Source: DP-19 sp036496285 | GTDB taxonomy: Bacteria; Desulfobacterota; Binatia; UTPRO1 | Reading direction: 5' to 3' | Assembly: GCA_036496285.1 (NCBI GenBank) | Contig: DASXLI010000023.1 | Coordinates: 37,309-101,308, forward strand | Length of the DNA stretch: 64,000 nucleotides | Shown here: in pieces, positions 52,203-61,245 of the stretch | Position numbering within the stretch: position 1 is the first letter of the stretch | How the letters are laid out: each line of letters opens with the position of its first letter | Notes under the pieces: model-generated | Database searches by the model: none | Seen by the model: the letters and a program-made list of their open reading frames with translations, nothing else | Told to the model about the DNA's origin: nothing | Made by a program: the position numbers and the translations under genes

Positions 52203-54035
52203 ATGAAGACAGCCTCGAAAAGCGCAAAAGAGAAGAACAACTCGTCCAACTCCTCCAGCAAGGCGAATCGCGTCGTCGAGCTCGGCCGCGAGCGTAAGTA
52301 CGTGCCGGCTGGTGAGAGCGACTCCTTCGGTCCCGACCCCACCTCGGTCGAGGAGATCAACACCGTGATCTCGCTCCTCGGCGACGGCGAGGCGGAGATC
52401 GCCGTCGATGTATCGGAGGAGAGCCCCTTCAGCGCCGACGGCGACGACGAGAAGGAAGAGGACTGGGTTCCCGACGTCGTCGAGGAGAAAGAGGAGAAGG
52501 AAGAGCAGGAAGACCGCTCCCTCCTCCGCGACTCCTCCGATCCCGTCCGCATGTATCTGCAGGAGATGGGCGGGGTGGCGCTGCTCTCGCGCGAGGACGA
52601 GGTCGTCATCGCCAAGAGCATCGAGACCGGCGAGCTCGAGGTCCGGAAGGCCGTCTTCTCCCTGCCGCTCGCGCTGCAGTACGTCCTGAACCTCGCCGAC
52701 CGCCTGCGCGACGGTGAGATCGACGGCCGCCACCTCTTCGGCGACGAGGAGGAGGAGCCGGCCAACGCCGAGGGCGCGCCGGAACGTGAGGACGCGCGCG
52801 TCACGGCGTTCCTGAAGCACGTCGCGCGGCTCCGCCGGCTGGTCAACGAGCGCGAGAAGCTCGTCCAGATGAGGACCGGCAAGAAGCGCATCTCGGCCAA
52901 GAACATGCAGAAGCTCGACCAGCGCGTCGAGGCGATCAAGCCCTCGATCCACGGCGTGCTCGCCGAGGTGCCGCTCGGGGCGCGCCAGATCAACGTCATC
53001 GTCGAGAAGCTCAAGGAGGCGATCGCCGTCATCGACGCGCAGCACGCGGTCGTCCGCAAGTACGAGCACGACACCAAGCGCGACGCCAAGGAGCTGGTCC
53101 TGCTCGGCGAGCGCGTCGCCAAGGGCGGCAAGGACGCGACCCGCAGCGCCGTCGCCGCGGTGAAACGCAGCGCCGATCAGGTCGTGCAGATGTCGAACGA
53201 CATCAAAGAGGGCCGCAAGCGCGTCAAGCAGGTCGAGCGCGAGACCCACATGACCGAGGCCGAGCTGCGCGAGTCGCTCTCTGCCATCCGGCGCGGCGAG
53301 TACAAGGCGCAGGAGGGCAAGCGCCAGCTCATCGAGGCCAACCTGCGCCTCGTCGTCTCGATCGCCAAGCGCTACACCAACCGCGGCCTCGGCTTCCTCG
53401 ACCTCATCCAGGAAGGCAACATCGGCCTCATGCGTGCGGTCGAGAAGTTCGAGTACCAGCGCGGCTACAAGTTCTCCACATACGCCACCTGGTGGATCCG
53501 GCAGTCGGTGTCGCGCGCGATCGCCGACCAGGCGCGCACGATCCGCATCCCGGTCCACATGATCGAGACCATCAACAAGGTCCTGCGCACCTCGCGCTAC
53601 CTCGTGCAGCAGCTCGGCCGCGAGCCGTCGCCCGAGGAGATCGCGGCGCAGATGGAGATGCCGCCGGACAAGATCCGGAAGGTCCTGAAGATCGTGAAGG
53701 AGCCGGTCTCCCTCGAGACGCCGATCGGCGACGACGAGGAGAGCTCGCTCGGCGATTTCGTGGAAGACCGCCAGAGCATCTCGCCGGCCGATGCCGCGAT
53801 GGCGCTCTCGCTCGAGGAGCAGACGCGCAAGGTCCTTGCCACGCTCACGCCGCGCGAGGAGCAGATCCTGCGGCTGCGCTTCGGCATCGGCGAGAAGTCC
53901 GACTACACCCTCGAGGAGGTCGGACAGCGCTTCCAGGTCACGCGCGAGCGCATCCGGCAGATCGAGGCGAAGGCCCTGCGCAAGCTCCGCAACCCGTCGC
54001 GCGCCAAGACCCTCGAGAACTTCGCGCACAGCTAA
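52203..54035 (+). CDS. rpoD: Primary sigma factor (sigma-70)
   Basis: 610 residues. Region 1.1 is short and highly acidic. Region 1.2 begins SDPVRMYLQEMG (about 112). A non-conserved insert of about 150 residues (about 180-350) follows. Regions 2.1-2.4 (IEANLRLVVSIAKRYTNRG...FSTYATWWIRQSVSRAI) and 3 are strongly conserved. Region 4.2 is the HTH LEEVGQRFQVTRERIRQIEAKAL at the end. The complete primary-sigma architecture and conserved region 2.4 (the -10 recognition helix) agree with the TTGACA/TATAAT-like promoters seen in this window. No dnaG or rpsU gene precedes it, as is often the case elsewhere. Confidence 0.95.
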   Translation: MKTASKSAKEKNNSSNSSSKANRVVELGRERKYVPAGESDSFGPDPTSVEEINTVISLLGDGEAEIAVDVSEESPFSADGDDEKEEDWVPDVVEEKEEKEEQEDRSLLRDSSDPVRMYLQEMGGVALLSREDEVVIAKSIETGELEVRKAVFSLPLALQYVLNLADRLRDGEIDGRHLFGDEEEEPANAEGAPEREDARVTAFLKHVARLRRLVNEREKLVQMRTGKKRISAKNMQKLDQRVEAIKPSIHGVLAEVPLGARQINVIVEKLKEAIAVIDAQHAVVRKYEHDTKRDAKELVLLGERVAKGGKDATRSAVAAVKRSADQVVQMSNDIKEGRKRVKQVERETHMTEAELRESLSAIRRGEYKAQEGKRQLIEANLRLVVSIAKRYTNRGLGFLDLIQEGNIGLMRAVEKFEYQRGYKFSTYATWWIRQSVSRAIADQARTIRIPVHMIETINKVLRTSRYLVQQLGREPSPEEIAAQMEMPPDKIRKVLKIVKEPVSLETPIGDDEESSLGDFVEDRQSISPADAAMALSLEEQTRKVLATLTPREEQILRLRFGIGEKSDYTLEEVGQRFQVTRERIRQIEAKALRKLRNPSRAKTLENFAHS

Positions 54036-54057
54036 GGGCCCTGGGGGTCGAGCGGCG

Positions 54058-54861
54058 GTGCCGGGCCTGCTGATCGACGTCGTCGAGCTGACGGAGCACC
54101 TCCGTCGGCACGAGGTCGTGTTGATCGACGCCCGTCCGGCGTCGGCGTTCGCGGCCGGGCATCTTCCCGGCGCCGTCCACCTCGACGTGTTCGGCATGAG
54201 CCTCATCGACACGCGTCCGGCGCCGCTCGCGGCGTTCGAGTGGATGGCGGCGCATCTCTTCGAGCTGCGCGGCATCACGCGCGAGCGTCGCGTCGTCGTC
54301 TACGAGGAGGACTCCGGCATGCGCGCGGCGCGCATCGTCTGGCTGCTGCACCTCCTCGGCCATCGCGACGTCCGCATGCTCGACGGCGGTGTGCGGCGCT
54401 GGCGCGCGCAGGCCGGGTCGCTCGTTCGCGAGGCGGAAGAGCCCACCGCCGCGACGCTCGTGGTGGAGCGCCAACCGTCGTGTCTCGCGACGGTCGAGGA
54501 CGTGATGGCCGCGCTCGGTCGCGACGACGTGGTGATCGTCGATACGCGCTCGCGCGCCGAGCACACCGGTGAGCTCGTGCGCGCCGCCCGTGGCGGCGCC
54601 ATCCCCGGCTCGGTGCACCTCGAGTGGACACGCAACCTAGCCCCCGACGGCCGCTACCGCCCCGCCAACGAGCTGCGCGCCATGTACACGCAGGCGGGGA
54701 TCGCACCCGAGCGCGAGGTGATCACCTACTGCCAGGGCGGCTACCGCGCGGCGCAGAGCTGGCTGGCGCTCACGCTCGCCGGCTTCCCCCGGGTGCGGAG
54801 CTACCTCGGCTCGTGGGCCGAGTGGGGCAACCGTATCGACTTGCCGATCGTCAGCGGCTAG
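54058..54861 (+). CDS. Two-domain rhodanese-type sulfurtransferase
   Basis: 267 residues from GTG, 22 nt after rpoD. Two rhodanese domains: the first (about 1-125, VVLIDARPASAFAAGHLPGAVHLD) is inactive-like, and the second (about 140-267) carries the active Cys in the loop YCQGGYRAAQ. This two-domain layout is that of thiosulfate or 3-mercaptopyruvate sulfurtransferases, which move sulfur between small thiols. The residue pattern of the CxGGYRA loop does not by itself tell which substrate it uses. Confidence 0.88.
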   Translation: MPGLLIDVVELTEHLRRHEVVLIDARPASAFAAGHLPGAVHLDVFGMSLIDTRPAPLAAFEWMAAHLFELRGITRERRVVVYEEDSGMRAARIVWLLHLLGHRDVRMLDGGVRRWRAQAGSLVREAEEPTAATLVVERQPSCLATVEDVMAALGRDDVVIVDTRSRAEHTGELVRAARGGAIPGSVHLEWTRNLAPDGRYRPANELRAMYTQAGIAPEREVITYCQGGYRAAQSWLALTLAGFPRVRSYLGSWAEWGNRIDLPIVSG

Positions 54862-54871
54862 TAACCGGTGG

Positions 54872-55468
54872 ATGGTGCCGCCGGCCATCGAGATTCGCGG
54901 CGCCGCACGCGACGAGATGCCGCAGGCGATTGCAGCGATCGTCGCCGCGTTCCTCACCGACCCGGTCGCGCGCTTCGCGTGGCCGTCGCCGCACGATCAC
55001 TTGCGGAGCATGGACCTCGCGGTGCAGGCGTACGCGGCCAAGAGCTTCGCGCACGACGCGGCGTGCATCGCCGCTGACTTCTGCGGCGCCGCGCTCTGGC
55101 TGCCTCCCGGCGTCTACCCGGACGGCGACGCGCTGGAGAAGATCCTGCGCGACACGGCGCGGCCCGAGCACCTCGACGATCTACTCGGGACGTTCATGCA
55201 CATGGAGCAGGCGCATCCCACCGAGCCGCACTGGTACCTGCCGCTCATCGGCGTCGAGCCGAACGCGCAGGGACGCGGCCTCGGCGCCGAGCTCATGCGC
55301 TTCGCCCTCGCGCGCTGCGACCGCGAGGGGACGGTCGCGTATCTCGAGTCGTCGAATCCGCAGAACATCTCGCTCTACCGCCGCTGCGGGTTCGAGGAGA
55401 TGGGCGAGATCAAGGTCGGCGCGGCGCCGCTCGTGACGCCCATGGTGCGCCAGCCGCGCCAGCCGTAG
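54872..55468 (+). CDS. GNAT-family acetyltransferase
   Basis: 198 residues, ATG 10 nt after the rhodanese stop. The acetyl-CoA loop is GVEPNAQGRGLGAELM (about 128-143), followed by the SSNPQNISLYRRCGFEEMGE segment of the GNAT fold. The N-terminal half (to about 110) is longer and more variable than a minimal GNAT, as in the acetyltransferases of mycothiol/antibiotic type. The acceptor is unknown. Cotranscription with the rhodanese is likely from the spacing. Confidence 0.8.
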   Translation: MVPPAIEIRGAARDEMPQAIAAIVAAFLTDPVARFAWPSPHDHLRSMDLAVQAYAAKSFAHDAACIAADFCGAALWLPPGVYPDGDALEKILRDTARPEHLDDLLGTFMHMEQAHPTEPHWYLPLIGVEPNAQGRGLGAELMRFALARCDREGTVAYLESSNPQNISLYRRCGFEEMGEIKVGAAPLVTPMVRQPRQP

Positions 55469-55474
55469 TAGCGC

Positions 55475-56551
55475 TCACGGCCTGATCGGCGCCTTCACCT
55501 TGAACGGCTTCGTCGCGAACGGCGTCGCCGTCGTCGTGGAGTTGAAGTAGGTGCACGACGGCGCCTCGACCGTGTCGGCCGGGTCAGGCCCCGGGCCCGT
55601 TGCAGCGCCCCAGTAGTTGTTGGCGACGACGGCCCCGACCTTCCCAGCGCTGTACTTGTCGCCGTTCCGCACGCCACACAGATTGCTGCCGGCGATGTTG
55701 TTCTTCGTGATCGTGGCGAGGAAGGGATCGGAGATAAAGATCGCGTCCTGGTTGCCGTAGATCGAGTTGCCGGTCACGGTGGCGGGGCCCGAATCGACGA
55801 TGTGGATACCTTGATAGCAGCCGGTGATGACGTTGCCGCGGACCGTACCGGAGTTCGCCAGGAGGATGCCGTAGCCACTCTGCGAGATCTGATTCTGGGT
55901 CACCGTGGCGTTGGCGCCCAGGACGTAGATCGCGGTGGCAAACCCGGTCAGCTGGTTGGCCTCGACGACGGTACCCTGCGCCGTATCGGTGATCTGGATT
56001 CCGAGCCCCGGTCCCTGCGGATTGTAGCCGGTCGGGACGAGCTGATTTCCCCGGATGGCGAGGTCGGCGGCGGTGGCGATGATGGCGGTGCTGTCCTGGG
56101 AATACGTGTTCGTCACCGTGAAGCCCTTCCCGGGTTTCCCGAGCTGCGTGGCATCGACCGGCATCCCGACGTTGCAATCCATTTGCAGGTTGCGCCCATC
56201 GATGACGGTCGCGGCCGCGCCATCGCTGGAGAGGAGCGTCACGGCCCGACCGATCAAGAGCACGCACCCGAAGCCGCCGGTCTCCTCGCCTGGGCTGTCG
56301 CCGAGCGTTCCGCTGCCGTCGAGGTCACCGTAGCGACCAGGACCGACGACGATCGTGTCGCCGTCGGCGGCCAGAGCGTTCACCGCCTGCCCGATCGACC
56401 GGCAGGCACTCGTCTTCGCTCCGCAGGCGGCAGAGTCCAGGCCGGTGGTGGCGACGTAGAGGGTGCGGCCATGAGCCGACCCTGTGCACGCGAGAAGCGC
56501 CAGGGTGGCGAGCGTGCGCCCGATGATCCGAGACAGGGGAGAACGCATCAT
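55475..56551 (-). CDS. Exported right-handed beta-helix protein
   Basis: 358 residues from the ATG at 56551 (a TTG 10 codons upstream could also start it). A signal peptide ends near SAHG. The body is a parallel beta-helix: turns of about 22 residues with Asn/Gly ladders (ITDTAQGTVVEANQLTGF, LGANATVTQNQISQSGYGI, NSGTVRGNVITGCYQGI). DUF1565/pectate-lyase-like start: LYVATTGLDSAACGAKTSACRSIGQAVNALAADGDTIVVGPGRY. It is probably a surface or secreted polysaccharide-binding or degrading protein. No lyase catalytic site can be pointed to. It converges with the GNAT gene (6 nt between stops). Confidence 0.83.
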   Translation of the reverse strand: MMRSPLSRIIGRTLATLALLACTGSAHGRTLYVATTGLDSAACGAKTSACRSIGQAVNALAADGDTIVVGPGRYGDLDGSGTLGDSPGEETGGFGCVLLIGRAVTLLSSDGAAATVIDGRNLQMDCNVGMPVDATQLGKPGKGFTVTNTYSQDSTAIIATAADLAIRGNQLVPTGYNPQGPGLGIQITDTAQGTVVEANQLTGFATAIYVLGANATVTQNQISQSGYGILLANSGTVRGNVITGCYQGIHIVDSGPATVTGNSIYGNQDAIFISDPFLATITKNNIAGSNLCGVRNGDKYSAGKVGAVVANNYWGAATGPGPDPADTVEAPSCTYFNSTTTATPFATKPFKVKAPIRP

Positions 56552-56663
56552 GGCGATCGTTGTCCGATGCGACGGCCGCAAGCGTCAAGCGATAACTCAC
56601 ACGCGTACCCCCGAGCGCACAGCCGACGCCAGCGCTAGTGCGCGGAACGTGCGACGCGTGACG

Positions 56664-57521
56664 TCAGGGGCCATCCCCGCGGCGGCTCGCCCAGGTCATG
56701 TGCGGCGCGCTGTGCGCCGCCGCGACGCGCCCGAAGCGGTCGACGACGATCACGCCGCCGCTGCCGCCGACGAAATCGAGCTCGCGGAGCGCTTCCGCCG
56801 CCGCGCGGCCCGGATCGACGCCGTCCCGCAAGAGGGTGACGATCGTGCTCGCGACCGTCGCCCGGATGATGGCCTCGCCGTCGCCGGTCGCGGAGACGGC
56901 GCCGGCGCGGTCGTCGGCGAGCGTGCCGGCGCCGATGATCGGCGAGTCGCCGATGCGCCCGGGGCGCTTGCCGGAGATGCCGCCCGTCGAGGTCGCCGCC
57001 GCGACGTGGCCTGCGGCGTCGAGCGCGACGGCGCCGACGGTGCCCGCAGCGTCGCCGCTCTGCGCGACGTCCCCGGCACGCCGCTCCCAGGCCGCGCGCC
57101 GCTCCGGTGTGACGAGCGTCGTGGGATCGACGAGGCCGAGGCCGTGCGACTCGGCGAACGCCTCCGCCGGCTCGCCGGCCATGAAGACGTGGCGGCCCTC
57201 GTCCATCACGGCGCGCGCGGCGAGCACGGGATTCGGCAGCCGACGGACGAGCGCGACGGCGCCGGCGCGGCGTCCGTGACCGTCCATCACGGCCGCGTCG
57301 AGCTCGACGCCGCCGGTCTCGTCGAGACAGGCACCGCGGCCGGCGTTCAGGCTCGGCTCGTTCTCCAGATGCACGACCGCGCGAACGACCGCGTCGAGCG
57401 CGCTGCCGCCGCCGGTGAGGATCGCCCACCCGAGCGCGACCGCCTCTTCGCAGGAGCGCTTCGGGGCCGCGTCGTCCCTGGGCTTCGCGCCCGCGCCGCC
57501 GTGGACGACGATCGCCCGCAC
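56664..57521 (-). CDS. Isoaspartyl peptidase / L-asparaginase (Ntn hydrolase)
   Basis: 285 residues from GTG at 57521, two nt after the acyl-CoA dehydrogenase stop. N-terminal AIVVHGGAGAKP, then VVHLENEPSLNAGRGACLDETGGVELDAAVMDG, and the autocleavage point before the catalytic Thr in GTVGAVALDAAGHVAAATSTGG. GRIGDSPIIGAGTLADD and the ATGDGEAIIR site complete the family pattern. It self-cleaves to alpha/beta chains and hydrolyses isoaspartyl peptides or asparagine. The cleavage Thr is present, so it should be active. Likely cotranscribed with the acyl-CoA dehydrogenase. Confidence 0.9.
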   Translation of the reverse strand: MRAIVVHGGAGAKPRDDAAPKRSCEEAVALGWAILTGGGSALDAVVRAVVHLENEPSLNAGRGACLDETGGVELDAAVMDGHGRRAGAVALVRRLPNPVLAARAVMDEGRHVFMAGEPAEAFAESHGLGLVDPTTLVTPERRAAWERRAGDVAQSGDAAGTVGAVALDAAGHVAAATSTGGISGKRPGRIGDSPIIGAGTLADDRAGAVSATGDGEAIIRATVASTIVTLLRDGVDPGRAAAEALRELDFVGGSGGVIVVDRFGRVAAAHSAPHMTWASRRGDGP

Positions 57522-57523
57522 GC

Positions 57524-58612
57524 TCAGCGCACGAGCGGCGCCACGATGGTCTCGCGGTGCGTCGGCGCGGCGCCGAAGGCCGCGTCGGCCGCGAGCGCGC
57601 GGCGATAGTAGAGGTGCAGGTCGTGCTCCCACGTGAAGCCGATGCCGCCATGCACCTGGATCGCCTCGCTCGTCACGGTCTTCGCCATCTCGCCGGCGTA
57701 CGCCTTGGCCATCGCCGCGGCGCGGCCGGCGTCGGGCGCATCCTCGCTGACCGCCCACGCCGCGTAGTAGGCGAGCGAGCGTGCGGTCTCGACCTGCACC
57801 ATCATGTCGACGCACTTGTGCTTGATCGCCTGGAAGCTGCCGATCGGCCGTCCGAACTGGGTGCGCTCGAGCGCGTACGCGACCGACATCTCGAGCGCGC
57901 GCTGGCCGACACCGACGAGCTCGAGCGCCAGGCCGGCGCACGCGTGCTCGCGCAGGCGGCGGATCACGCCAGCCGCTTCGCCGCCGGAGAGCGGCTCGCC
58001 GACGACGTCGTGCAGCGCGACGGTGCAGAGCCGGCGTGTCATGTCGACGGTGTGGAGCGGGGTCACGGTGAGGCCGGCGGCGCCACGCTCCACCAGCACG
58101 AGCATGGGCGCCCCGTCGCTGCCGCGGGCCGCGATGACGAGCACGTCGGCCGGCTGGGCGTCCATCACGAACGCCGTCTGGCCGGTGGCGCGGCCGTCGG
58201 CCGTGAGCGTGACGCCGGCGGGCTCGCCCGCGATCCCGAGCGCCACGGTCGCGACGCGCTCGCCCGCCGCCAGGGCGGGGAGCAGGCGCTCACGCTGTGC
58301 CGGCGTGCCGGCGTCGCGCAGGGCGGCCGTCGCGAGCACGGCGCTCGCGAGGAATGGTCCCGGCACGAGCGCCTTGCCGCTCTCCTCCAGGACGACGGCC
58401 ATGTCGAGGAACGCGCCGCCCTGGCCGCCGAGGTCGGCGGGGACGAGGATGCCGAGCCAGCCGAGCTCGGCGAGCGCGCGCCAGCGCGCGGTATCGTGCG
58501 CGTCCGCCGTGTCCATCGCGGTGCGCGCGATCGACGGCGGGTACTCGGCCGCGAGGAATTTCCGCGCGGCGTCGCGCAGCATCTCCTGCTCTGGGGTGAA
58601 GCCGAAATCCAT
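57524..58612 (-). CDS. Acyl-CoA dehydrogenase
   Basis: 362 residues from the ATG at 58612 (GAGGTG 5 nt upstream); the open frame continues 21 codons further without a site. The ACAD fold shows an N-terminal helical part (MDFGFTPEQEMLRDAARKFLA), the middle beta-domain and the C-terminal helices with RTQFGRPIGSFQAIKHKCVDM and QVHGGIGFTWEHDLHLYYRRA. It oxidises an acyl-CoA thioester with FAD and passes electrons to ETF. The catalytic Glu position of the family is not obvious (EAIQVHGGIG), so chain length is unknown. It has no fad operon around it and may act in steroid- or branched-acid-like catabolism. Confidence 0.88.
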   Translation of the reverse strand: MDFGFTPEQEMLRDAARKFLAAEYPPSIARTAMDTADAHDTARWRALAELGWLGILVPADLGGQGGAFLDMAVVLEESGKALVPGPFLASAVLATAALRDAGTPAQRERLLPALAAGERVATVALGIAGEPAGVTLTADGRATGQTAFVMDAQPADVLVIAARGSDGAPMLVLVERGAAGLTVTPLHTVDMTRRLCTVALHDVVGEPLSGGEAAGVIRRLREHACAGLALELVGVGQRALEMSVAYALERTQFGRPIGSFQAIKHKCVDMMVQVETARSLAYYAAWAVSEDAPDAGRAAAMAKAYAGEMAKTVTSEAIQVHGGIGFTWEHDLHLYYRRALAADAAFGAAPTHRETIVAPLVR

Positions 58613-58706
58613 CGAGCACCTCGCGGACGGCCGACCACACGAAATATAGCGGCGCGGCGTCCCCGGCAATGGCAATCGCCGCCACGCACGCTATAACGAT
58701 CCCTTC

Positions 58707-60443
58707 ATGCGCCACACGCGAATGCTGATCCCGACGCTCCGCGAGGTGCCCGCCGAGGCCGAGGTGGTGAGCCACAAGCTCCTCCTGCGCGCCGGCATGA
58801 TCCGCCAGGTGGCCCGCGGCATCTACGACTTCCTGCCGCTCGGCGTGCGCGTGCTGCGCAAGGTCGAGCGCATCATCCGGGAGGAGATGCAGCGTGCCGG
58901 GGCGCAGGAGATCCTCATGCCGGCCGTGTGCCCGGCGGAGCTGTGGCAGGAGAGCGGCCGCTGGGAGCGCTACGGCAAGGAGTTGCTGCGCTTCAAAGAC
59001 CGCAACGACCGCGACTTCTGCTTCGGGCCGACGCACGAGGAGGTCGTGACCGATCTCGTCCGCCGCGACGTACGCTCGTATCGTGAACTGCCCCTCAACC
59101 TCTACCAGATCCAGGTGAAGTTCCGGGACGAGGTACGGCCGCGCTTCGGCCTCATGCGTGGCCGCGAGTTCATCATGAAGGACGGCTACTCCTTCCATCT
59201 CGACCGCGCCGACTGCGACCGCGAGTACGAGGTGATGTACGCCGCCTACCGCCGCATCTTCGAGCGCTGCGCGCTGCGCTTCCGGCCGGTCGAGGCCGAT
59301 ACCGGCGCGATCGGCGGCAGCCGCTCGCACGAGTTCCAGGTGCTCGCCGACTCGGGCGAGGACGCGATCGTCAGCTGTGATCGCTGCGACTACGCTGCCA
59401 ACATCGAGAAGGCCTCGATCGGCGGCGCCGCGGCGGCGGCCGCCGCGCCCGCCACGGGCGGGGCCGCGCGCAAGGTCGCGACGCCGGGCCAGCGTGCCGT
59501 CGAGGAGGTGAGCGCGTTCCTGAAGGTGCCGGCCGCGCGCTTCGTGAAGAGCCTCGTCTACGTGGTGGACGGCGACGAGCCTGTCCTTGCCATGGTGCGC
59601 GGCGATCACGCGCTCTCCGAGGCCAAGCTCAAGGAGGCGCTCGGAGCGCAAACGGTTGCGCTCGCATCCGAGGACGTCGTGACCCGGGTCACCGGGGCGC
59701 CGATCGGGTTCGCGGGGCCGATCGGCCTCCCCGGGACGGTGCGCCGCATCGCCGACCGCGGCCTCGTCGGCCTGGATGACGGGGTTGCGGGCGCGAACGA
59801 GGTCGACCAGCACCTGGTCGGCGTCGACTGGGCGCGCGACCTCGCTGACGTCGAGGCTGCCGACCTTCGCACCGCGACCGGCGGCGACCGCTGCCCGCGC
59901 TGCGAGGGCACGTTCACGTTGCAGCGCGGGATCGAGGTCGGCCAGGTCTTCTACCTCGGCACCAAGTACAGCGTCGCGATGAAGGCGACGGTGCTCGACG
60001 CCGAGGGTGCCGAGCGCCCGCTCGAGATGGGCTGCTACGGCATCGGCGTCACCCGCACCATCGCCGCCGCGATCGAGCAGAACCACGACGACGCGGGCAT
60101 CATCTGGCCGATGCCGCTCGCGCCGTTCCACGTCGTGATCGTGCCGGTCAATTGGCAGGACGAGCGCCTGCGGACGACGGCCGAGACGCTGCACGACGCG
60201 CTCGAGGCGCGCGGCATCGACGTGCTGCTCGACGACCGCGACGAGCGCCCCGGTGTGAAGTTCAAGGACGCGGATCTGATCGGCCATCCGTTGCGGGTGA
60301 CCGTCGGGCCGCGGGCCCTCGAGCGCGGCGCGGTCGAGCTGAAGGGCCGCACCGAGTCCGCGGCGACGGAGGTGCCCGTCGGCGAGGCCGCAGAGCGCAT
60401 CGCGGCGACGGTCGCGGCCGCGCTGCGCGGCAGCGTCGGGTGA
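58707..60443 (+). CDS. proS: Prolyl-tRNA synthetase (bacterial type)
   Basis: 578 residues. Class II core with motif 2 (FRDEVRPRFGLMRGREFIMKDGYSFH) and motif 3 (EMGCYGIGVTRTIAAAIEQNHDDAG). The insertion (editing) domain follows at about 230-380 (QRAVEEVSAFLKVPAARFVKSLVYVVDGDE). The C-terminal anticodon domain is PLAPFHVVIVPVNWQ... onward. The editing domain marks the bacterial type, which clears mischarged Ala-tRNA-Pro. A TATAAC box at about 58691 could be its -10. It starts the proS-pyrF-FAD dehydrogenase run. Confidence 0.95.
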   Translation: MRHTRMLIPTLREVPAEAEVVSHKLLLRAGMIRQVARGIYDFLPLGVRVLRKVERIIREEMQRAGAQEILMPAVCPAELWQESGRWERYGKELLRFKDRNDRDFCFGPTHEEVVTDLVRRDVRSYRELPLNLYQIQVKFRDEVRPRFGLMRGREFIMKDGYSFHLDRADCDREYEVMYAAYRRIFERCALRFRPVEADTGAIGGSRSHEFQVLADSGEDAIVSCDRCDYAANIEKASIGGAAAAAAAPATGGAARKVATPGQRAVEEVSAFLKVPAARFVKSLVYVVDGDEPVLAMVRGDHALSEAKLKEALGAQTVALASEDVVTRVTGAPIGFAGPIGLPGTVRRIADRGLVGLDDGVAGANEVDQHLVGVDWARDLADVEAADLRTATGGDRCPRCEGTFTLQRGIEVGQVFYLGTKYSVAMKATVLDAEGAERPLEMGCYGIGVTRTIAAAIEQNHDDAGIIWPMPLAPFHVVIVPVNWQDERLRTTAETLHDALEARGIDVLLDDRDERPGVKFKDADLIGHPLRVTVGPRALERGAVELKGRTESAATEVPVGEAAERIAATVAAALRGSVG

Positions 60444-60453
60444 GGCGACGGTG

Positions 60454-61245
60454 ATGCACTGGCGTTTCGGCGCGGGCCGCGCCTCCGAGGCGAAGCGCCG
60501 CTTGATCTTCGCGCTCGACGTCGACTCGGTCGGCGAGGCGAACGCCCTGATCGAGACGCTGCTGCCCGAGGTTGGCATGTTCAAGGTGGGCAAGCAGCTC
60601 TTCCTGCACGCCGGACCGCCGATGGTGCGGCAGATCAAGGAGCGCGGCGGCGAGGTCTTCCTCGACCTCAAGTTCCACGACATCCCCCGCACGGTGGCGA
60701 AGGCGGGTGTCGAGGCCGCCCGGCTCGGCGTCAAGATGTTCGACCTGCACGCCTCGGGCAGCGGCGAGATGATGCGGACGACGGTGCGCGAGGTGAGCCG
60801 CGCGTGCCGGCGCGATGCGCTGCGCCGGCCGAAGATCCTCGCCGTGACCGTGCTGACGAGCCTCTCGCGCGAGGATCTCAAGCAGGTCGGCGTCATGGCC
60901 GGCGTCGAGAGCCAGGTGACGCGGCTCGCGCGCCTCGCGAAGGACAGCGGCATGGACGGCGTCGTTGCCTCGCCGCAGGAGATCGCGACGATCCGCAAGG
61001 CGTGCGGCCGGACGTTCGCGATCGTGACGCCCGGCGTGCGCCAGGCGCGCGCCGGCTGGGACGACCAGAAGCGCGTGATGACGCCCGAGGCGGCGATCGC
61101 CGCCGGCGCCGACTACCTCGTCGTCGGCAAGCCGATCCGCGATGCCAAGAGCCCGGCCGATGCGGCCCGCGCCATCGTGGCGGAGATGGAGCGCGGCCTC
61201 GCGGCGCTCGTCGGACGCGGCGCCGGGCGGTCGGGTGCCGCGTGA
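60454..61245 (+). CDS. pyrF: Orotidine 5'-phosphate decarboxylase
   Basis: 263 residues from ATG (GTG three nt upstream also in frame; GAGG lies 8 nt before the ATG). It decarboxylates OMP to UMP in pyrimidine synthesis. Seen: FALDVDSVGEANALI, the catalytic Lys/Asp block FLDLKFHDIPRTVAKA, HASGSGEMM, VTVLTSLSREDL, and the phosphate-loop ending GADYLVVGKPIRDAKSP. Complete by length and motifs. It lies 10 nt after proS and overlaps the next gene by 11 nt. Confidence 0.95.
   Translation: MHWRFGAGRASEAKRRLIFALDVDSVGEANALIETLLPEVGMFKVGKQLFLHAGPPMVRQIKERGGEVFLDLKFHDIPRTVAKAGVEAARLGVKMFDLHASGSGEMMRTTVREVSRACRRDALRRPKILAVTVLTSLSREDLKQVGVMAGVESQVTRLARLAKDSGMDGVVASPQEIATIRKACGRTFAIVTPGVRQARAGWDDQKRVMTPEAAIAAGADYLVVGKPIRDAKSPADAARAIVAEMERGLAALVGRGAGRSGAA

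Noticed and set aside
58290..60998. A 902-codon minus-strand frame opposite proS and pyrF.
   Set aside because: Both real plus-strand genes are recognised with full motifs.
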